This document shows, in pieces, positions 13,487-15,969 of a DNA stretch of 15,969 bases. Each line of letters opens with the position of its first letter. Position 1 is the first letter of the stretch. The DNA is taken from contig JAZSOS010000041.1 in NCBI GenBank assembly GCA_045537045.1, forward strand, positions 1 through 15,969. The letters run 5' to 3'. The notes under the pieces were generated by a model. The model was not told the origin of the DNA. It ran no database searches and was given only the letters and a program-made list of their open reading frames with translations. Origin of the DNA: SIG480 sp045537045 (GTDB lineage: Bacteria; Bacillota; Clostridia; Oscillospirales; JAAYXM01). The translations under genes and the position numbers were made by a program.

Positions 13487-14301
13487 TCTTCTTGCCTGAC
13501 CTTCTTCATAACCGATTTGAGGGTACACAGCATATCGGTGGGGGTCATTGAATATTCGCCGTAAATTCCGGCGGCAAGGTCTCCCGCCGCGCCGTGCAGC
13601 CACACTCCAGTATATGCCGCGCGAATCGGAGGTATGCCCTGACCAATTAACGAAGTGATTATTCCGGCAAGGACATCGCCGCTTCCGCCCTTTGCCATAC
13701 CGGGATTTCCCGTGGTGTTTTCATAGAGATTACCGTTTTCGTCCGCACATAATGTACGTCTGCCTTTAAGGACGAGCGTGCATTTGTTCATCTTTGCAAA
13801 AGTTACAGCAAATTCTTCACGGCGTTCATGGTCAAAATCGGGTACAAGCCGCAAAAACTCTCCTTCGTGCGGAGTAAGGATAAGCTTACGCGGGGAGGAT
13901 TTTAGCGACAGATTAAGCTTCGCCGCAATTGTTATTGCATCCGCGTCAAGAACGAGCGGAGAAGTCCCTGAAAAAATAAGTTTTTTCACAAGCTTTTCGC
14001 TTTTGTGTGAAAGACCAAGCCCGCACCCGAGCAAAACTGCGTCGTTTTTCATTTCACCGTCGCTTCGAGGAACAAGAATCGGCTCGTTAAGCTTTGACGC
14101 GAGAATCGGGCGGATTTTTTTCGGAACGGAAAGAAAGACAAGACCGCTGCCGGTGTTTACCGCCGCCTGTGCGGAAAAATAAGCCGCACCGGTGTATTTT
14201 TCGCTCCCGCAGAAGAGAAGAACGCGTCCGAAATTGCCTTTGTGTGCATTTCTGTCACGGACAGGAAGAAAAATGCTGTCATTTGTAATCTCTGTGAGCA
14301 T
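13483..14301 (-). CDS. nnrD: ADP-dependent NAD(P)H-hydrate dehydratase
   Basis: This 272-aa ribokinase-like enzyme repairs NAD(P)H hydrates, using ADP. Family motifs are KGNFGRVLLFCGSEKYTGA (21-39), LDADA (118-122), LTPHEGEF (142-149) and GNPGMAKGGSGDVLAG (198-213), which carries the anion hole and the catalytic Asp. Only the dehydratase domain is present; the YjeF N-terminal epimerase (NnrE) is not fused to it. The ATG at 14301 follows AAGGAG by 7 nt, while the longer open frame to 14463 overlaps the upstream gene in another frame. It sits 14 nt after the SLOG gene, and its stop overlaps the lipoprotein start. In related genomes acpS often stands near this position, but none is visible here. 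Confidence 0.93.
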   Translation of the reverse strand: MLTEITNDSIFLPVRDRNAHKGNFGRVLLFCGSEKYTGAAYFSAQAAVNTGSGLVFLSVPKKIRPILASKLNEPILVPRSDGEMKNDAVLLGCGLGLSHKSEKLVKKLIFSGTSPLVLDADAITIAAKLNLSLKSSPRKLILTPHEGEFLRLVPDFDHERREEFAVTFAKMNKCTLVLKGRRTLCADENGNLYENTTGNPGMAKGGSGDVLAGIITSLIGQGIPPIRAAYTGVWLHGAAGDLAAGIYGEYSMTPTDMLCTLKSVMKKVRQED

Positions 14302-14315
14302 AGCGTTTCTCCTTT

Positions 14316-14792
14316 TTACAGAAGGTCTGCTAAATTTATAATTTTTTTGTCTCTGTCGATTGCGTAGTTGCGAGTAAATGCCGTGCCGCTTGCCTCGCGT
14401 ACAAGGTAGCACAGAAGAATGTCTGCCTCGTCCACAAGCCGGCGGTTGCGAAGATGCATACAAAACTGGTTGTATTCATCCGCTATATAAATAACCTCGT
14501 CGGCTTTTTCGATGATCTCATTATATTTGCGCCGCGTTGCTGCAGGCCAGCGATCTGCCTGACTGCGACACGGGAGAATCATTGAGAGAGTAATGTCCGC
14601 ACCGTTCCTCTTTTTTTCAAGAACAAGCTCTGCAGCAAGAAGGTCAAATCCCATTGCACCGCCGCTGCAAAAGCGCGAAACGCCGGAGGCGATAAGCGTG
14701 TCCACCGTTTCGGAAAGAAGGTTGGGAAGTGCCGCGGAATGCATTGTATAGATTTGTCTGTGTCCGGAAAAGGAGCATACGGAAGCATCCAT
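14316..14792 (-). CDS. SLOG-domain protein, YpsA/DUF1273 family
   Basis: This 158-aa Rossmann-like protein has SFSGHR at 8-13 and CSGGAMGFD at 42-50, the two signatures of the DUF1273/YpsA branch of the SLOG superfamily, which is predicted to bind nucleotides or nucleotide-like ligands. Further family features are ILPCRSQADRW and the NRRLVDEADILLCY segment. B. subtilis YpsA affects cell division, but the molecular activity is unresolved. The ATG at 14792 follows AAAGGAA at a slightly long distance. It is the first gene after a likely promoter and leads the probable operon with nnrD, the lipoprotein gene, alr and mazF. Confidence 0.88.
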   Translation of the reverse strand: MDASVCSFSGHRQIYTMHSAALPNLLSETVDTLIASGVSRFCSGGAMGFDLLAAELVLEKKRNGADITLSMILPCRSQADRWPAATRRKYNEIIEKADEVIYIADEYNQFCMHLRNRRLVDEADILLCYLVREASGTAFTRNYAIDRDKKIINLADLL

Positions 14793-14829
14793 TTTTTTAG
14801 TGTTCCTTTAAAATAAAATTGATGTTTAT

Positions 14830-14859
14830 ATTGTACCACATTTTGTGAGCAAATGTAAG
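14830..14859 (-). promoter_or_regulatory. Likely promoter of the SLOG-nnrD-alr-mazF operon
   Basis: On the - strand, CTTACA (14859-14854) and TACAAT (14835-14830) are 18 nt apart, and TGG directly precedes TACAAT as an extended -10. Transcription would start about 30 nt before the SLOG gene ATG. Confidence 0.6.
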
Positions 14860-14877
14860 AGGATTTATCGAAAAAAA

Positions 14878-15921
14878 TTATAAATCAAGCCTCAAGTCAC
14901 CCTCACGTATCCAACCGGCTTTTCGTAGGAGTGCACAGATAAGGGGACAGATAATTGCAGGAAGGATAATGTGGCAGAGCAAAAGTCCGCCCCACTGAGC
15001 AAATCCGATTGAAATTTCGTCGCTTATCCAGCCGGTATACATACCTATCTGCCCTACAAGGCCACAGGTTCCCATACCGGAGGAAACAGGCGCACCGTTC
15101 ATCTGCAGTGCAAAAACACACGTTGAAACCGGCCCGACGATTGCAGAGGTGAGAATGGGTGGAATCCATATTTTCGGATTTTTAACTATGTTGCCCATCT
15201 GGAGCATGCTTGTGCCAATTCCCTGAGCGAGAAGTCCGCCCCAGCTGTTTTCGCGGAAGCTCATAACCGCAAAGCCGACCATCTGGGCACAGCATCCCGC
15301 AAGTGCCGCACCGCCGGCAAGACCGGTGAGAGAAAGACCTGCGCATATCGCCGCGCTGGATATGGGAAGCGTGAGCGCGATACCGACGATAACAGAAACA
15401 ATGATGCCCATCCAGAATGGGTGAAGCGTAGTTGCATACATGATAAGCTCGCCTATGTATGTTGCTGCAGTGCCGATAGGAGAGGCGATGAGCATTGCCG
15501 CAAAGCTTCCTGAGCAGATGGTGACAATCGGTGTAACAAGGATATCAAGCTTTGTTTCTTTGCTGACTGCCTTGCCAAGCTCCGAGGCAATAATCGTTAT
15601 GATGAGAACGGCAAAAGCACCGCCGGCGCCGCCAAGCTCGTTTGCCGCCATTCCGACGGATGTGAGCGAAAAGAGAACAAGTGGAGGACATTTCAGTGCA
15701 TAGCCTATCGCTACAGCCATTGCTGCGCCCTGTGCACCCTTTGCAAAGTTGCCGACAGCAACAAGAGAATCAATTCCGAGCTGTGTGCCGAGCATTGAAA
15801 GAATTGTTCCGATTAAAAGAGATGCAAAAAGTCCTTGCGCCATAGCGCCGAGTGCATCAATAAAATACCGCTTTGCGGAGATTTCAATATCCTTACGCTT
15901 CAAAAATTCCTTGAATTTCAT
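14878..15921 (-). CDS. PTS EIIC-like membrane protein (PfoR type)
   Basis: This 347-aa protein is almost entirely hydrophobic, with about nine or ten predicted membrane helices. Gly/Ala-rich stretches such as GGAGGAFAVLIITIIASELG, SGSFAAMLIASPIGTAATYIGE and GMGTCGLVGQIGMYTGW resemble the PTS_EIIC_2 family that includes PfoR, named for perfringolysin regulation in Clostridium perfringens. It carries no EIIA or EIIB domain, and none is encoded next to it. It could be a sugar or other solute transporter or a membrane regulator; the substrate is unknown. The ATG at 15921 follows GGAG by 8 nt. No strong terminator separates it from the operon to its left, which appears to have its own promoter. 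Confidence 0.85.
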   Translation of the reverse strand: MKFKEFLKRKDIEISAKRYFIDALGAMAQGLFASLLIGTILSMLGTQLGIDSLVAVGNFAKGAQGAAMAVAIGYALKCPPLVLFSLTSVGMAANELGGAGGAFAVLIITIIASELGKAVSKETKLDILVTPIVTICSGSFAAMLIASPIGTAATYIGELIMYATTLHPFWMGIIVSVIVGIALTLPISSAAICAGLSLTGLAGGAALAGCCAQMVGFAVMSFRENSWGGLLAQGIGTSMLQMGNIVKNPKIWIPPILTSAIVGPVSTCVFALQMNGAPVSSGMGTCGLVGQIGMYTGWISDEISIGFAQWGGLLLCHIILPAIICPLICALLRKAGWIREGDLRLDL

Positions 15922-15969
15922 ATGTATTACTCCATGTTCTTATTAAGATTTTATGCTTTTGAAATAGTT

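Noticed and set aside
14862..14886. Inverted repeat GATTTAT/ATAAATC around the EIIC stop codon as a terminator
   Set aside because: The stem is AT-only apart from one pair, and the T run lies in the loop, so it does not meet the pattern of an intrinsic terminator.
1..15969. CRISPR array, prophage, transposase or rRNA genes
   Set aside because: No spaced direct repeats, phage or transposase-like proteins, or rRNA sequences were seen anywhere in the window.

Overview
The window reads as a chromosomal stretch from a mid-GC Firmicute, most likely a gut-type member of the Clostridia. The signs are strong AGGAGG-type ribosome binding sites, near-consensus SigA promoters, a T-box in front of pheST, and an alr-mazF cluster preceded by a YdcC-like lipoprotein, as in Bacillus and Clostridium. 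This placement is an inference from gene content; no 16S rRNA or other marker lies in the window.

Layout: everything from 1 to 9963 is on the + strand and everything from 9967 to 15921 is on the - strand, with two genes converging at 9963/9967. The + strand carries (i) a TrpB-type tryptophan synthase beta chain followed closely by a YfbR-like HD-domain 5'-deoxynucleotidase; (ii) a tRNA-Leu(GAG) gene with its own consensus promoter and terminator; (iii) a small ABM-domain (YgiN-like) monooxygenase with its own promoter; (iv) a Phe-specific T-box leader with specifier TTC, then pheS and pheT, the two subunits of phenylalanyl-tRNA synthetase; (v) a 577-base gap between genes that holds a hairpin overlapping the pheT stop, a clean intrinsic terminator, an AT-rich stretch, and a segment rich in nested inverted repeats just before an unrecognised 67-codon gene; and (vi) a three-gene ABC uptake system of the iron-siderophore/cobalamin/heme class (FecCD permease, ATPase, lipoprotein binding protein).

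The - strand (read right to left) carries a PfoR-type PTS EIIC-like membrane protein. It is followed by a probable operon: a YpsA/DUF1273-like SLOG protein, NAD(P)H-hydrate dehydratase (NnrD), a YdcC-like lipoprotein whose TTG start overlaps the nnrD stop, alanine racemase overlapping the lipoprotein gene by ATGA, a MazF/NdoA endoribonuclease with no visible MazE antitoxin, and a membrane-anchored coiled-coil protein of unknown function that ends at an intrinsic terminator. A last unknown gene (182 aa) lies beyond that terminator.

The most promising candidate for something undescribed is 6668-6872. Six nested complementary segments form one long imperfect stem. They are followed by two mutually exclusive 11-bp hairpins, the second of which covers the ribosome binding site of the 67-codon gene. 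This is the geometry of a regulatory leader, but I do not recognise it as a known riboswitch class. Also worth checking are the nearly shared promoter sequence of tRNA-Leu and the pheST T-box, the symmetric sequences next to both of those promoters, and the mazF gene without a partner.
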